From G965230615 sp965230615 (GTDB lineage: Bacteria; Pseudomonadota; Gammaproteobacteria; HTCC5015): a stretch of 64,000 nt of DNA. Made by a program: the position numbers and the translations under genes. How positions within the stretch are numbered: position 1 is the stretch's first letter; every line of letters starts with the position of its first letter. Shown in pieces: positions 63,108 through 64,000 of this stretch. The notes beneath the pieces are model-generated. The model was not told where the DNA came from. It did not search any database and worked only from the letters and a program-made list of their open reading frames with translations. The stretch spans positions 3,844,001 through 3,908,000 of the forward strand of contig OZ246012.1 in the NCBI GenBank assembly GCA_965230615.1. Direction: 5' to 3'.

Positions 63108-64000
63108 ATGAAGCAAGAGTCAAACGTGAGGACGATACCAGCCCAAAGCCTCTCGGAGAGACTGTTATCGGGCGACTCACCCACCAAGATTGCGAAGTAC
63201 GATATTAAGGAAGAGCTCGGACGTGGTACTTGCGGTGTTGTTTATAAAGGATATGATCCTTTTGTGCGACGTGAAGTCGCTGTTAAAGTCAGCTTGACTG
63301 AAGCTTCAGCAGCGCCAGAAAAAACCCGCCAAATCCAACGTGACTTTTTTGCTGAAGCTTATGCTGCTGGTAAGCTACAGCACCCGCATATTGTTTCCCT
63401 CTATGATGCTGGCATGGAAAATGACCTGAACTATATTGTGATGGAATATGTGGAAGGAGAGACCTTATTAGAATATTGCCGTCGGGAAGGCAAGCGCATG
63501 GCTGTTGAGCAGGTGCTCGAGTGTATGTTTAAGTGCTGTCGTGCTTTAGAGTTTTCGCACCGGCAAGGTGTAATCCATCGTGATATTAAGCCTAGCAATA
63601 TTATGTTGAGTCATGCAGGCGAGACTAAGTTAATGGATTTCAGTATAGCCGAAGTGACACAGAATTTGATGTTTATGCCTGATGCGGTCATCGGTTCACC
63701 GAGTTATATGTCACCCGAACAGGTATTGAAAAAAGCTGTTGGTCTACAAAGTGATTTATATTCATTGGGTGCTGTAATGTATCAGTTGTTAACCGGTGAG
63801 CGGCTATTTATGTCTGATGATGTTCAGCAAGTATTTCGTGATATTGTGAAAAAACCGACACCAAAATTAAGTGATAAGCGACCTGATTTGCCGCAAGTGC
63901 TTTCTGATATTTTAGAAAAAGCGTTAGCGAAAGATCCTGAAGAACGTTTTCAGTCAGGCAAGGACTTTGGTGGGCAGTTAACTAAAGTTTATGATGACCT
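63108..64000 (+). CDS. Ser/Thr protein kinase, partial at window end
   Basis: The open frame runs off the end at residue 297. It is a Hanks-type kinase: glycine loop LGRGTCGVV at residues 38-45, VAVK lysine K60, alpha-C glutamate E83 (FAEA), catalytic loop HRDIKPSN with D159 and N164, activation-region SPSYMSPE (APE variant) and the C-lobe helices. The DFG motif is DFS (D177, F178, S179), an unusual substitution; the metal-binding aspartate is kept, so activity is possible. A C-terminal sensor or membrane part may lie beyond the window. The start is the ATG at 63108 with GATAGGGA upstream. Confidence 0.9.
   Translation, partial: MKQESNVRTIPAQSLSERLLSGDSPTKIAKYDIKEELGRGTCGVVYKGYDPFVRREVAVKVSLTEASAAPEKTRQIQRDFFAEAYAAGKLQHPHIVSLYDAGMENDLNYIVMEYVEGETLLEYCRREGKRMAVEQVLECMFKCCRALEFSHRQGVIHRDIKPSNIMLSHAGETKLMDFSIAEVTQNLMFMPDAVIGSPSYMSPEQVLKKAVGLQSDLYSLGAVMYQLLTGERLFMSDDVQQVFRDIVKKPTPKLSDKRPDLPQVLSDILEKALAKDPEERFQSGKDFGGQLTKVYDD

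Overview
The window reads as an ordinary chromosomal segment of a gammaproteobacterium, probably marine. The basis is the gene content and order: carB-greA, holA-proA-nadD-rsfS-rlmH, maf-rng-yhdP-nitrilase-tldD-pmbA, a full phoBR-pstSCAB-phoU locus, argD-argF, rnt and mpl, with low to moderate GC. A sodium/proton antiporter (NhaD), an AGCS sodium symporter, EgtD and polymer-rich envelope proteins fit a marine Cellvibrionales/Spongiibacteraceae-like host, but that placement is inference. I see no rRNA, tRNA, CRISPR array, transposase or phage gene.

Layout. 1-18.7 kb is conserved housekeeping on the plus strand: pyrimidine/arginine precursor synthesis, transcript cleavage factor, replication clamp loader, proline and NAD synthesis, ribosome silencing and rRNA methylation, Maf/RNase G, and the YhdP-nitrilase-TldD-PmbA block. 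18.7-26 kb holds a short-chain dehydrogenase, a GGDEF/EAL c-di-GMP enzyme with intact motifs, NhaD behind a long structured leader, a lipoprotein and a Dps-like ferritin. 25.5-43.7 kb is rich in phosphate functions: ppx, sixA and ppk1 for polyphosphate, then nadC and a sodium symporter, then an aquaporin-arsenate reductase pair and egtD, then phoB-phoR-pstS-pstC-pstA-pstB-phoU. I find clear 11-bp-phased Pho boxes correctly spaced from -10 boxes in front of phoB and pstS, and a weaker one in front of ppk1.

44-52.7 kb contains a LuxR-type solo regulator, argD-argF with a promoter-proximal terminator-like hairpin, a small membrane protein of the urate hydroxylase N-domain type preceded by a 25-codon hydrophobic ORF, a lone hydantoinase B-type gene, grxD, rnt, an M23 lipoprotein and a zinc-ribbon protein.

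52.8-61.6 kb is the least conventional part. A Tat-exported FecR-domain protein is divergent from three plus-strand genes: a 1274-residue modular surface protein with an N-terminal CX4CH-containing domain, a small outer-membrane beta-barrel and a roughly 790-residue lipoprotein with three CXXCH haem-attachment motifs. The set looks like an envelope module that may involve c-type haem. I do not recognise it as a described system and consider it the best candidate for something new. A perfect 34-bp palindrome closes it. The window ends with mpl and the first 297 codons of a Ser/Thr kinase whose DFG motif is DFS.
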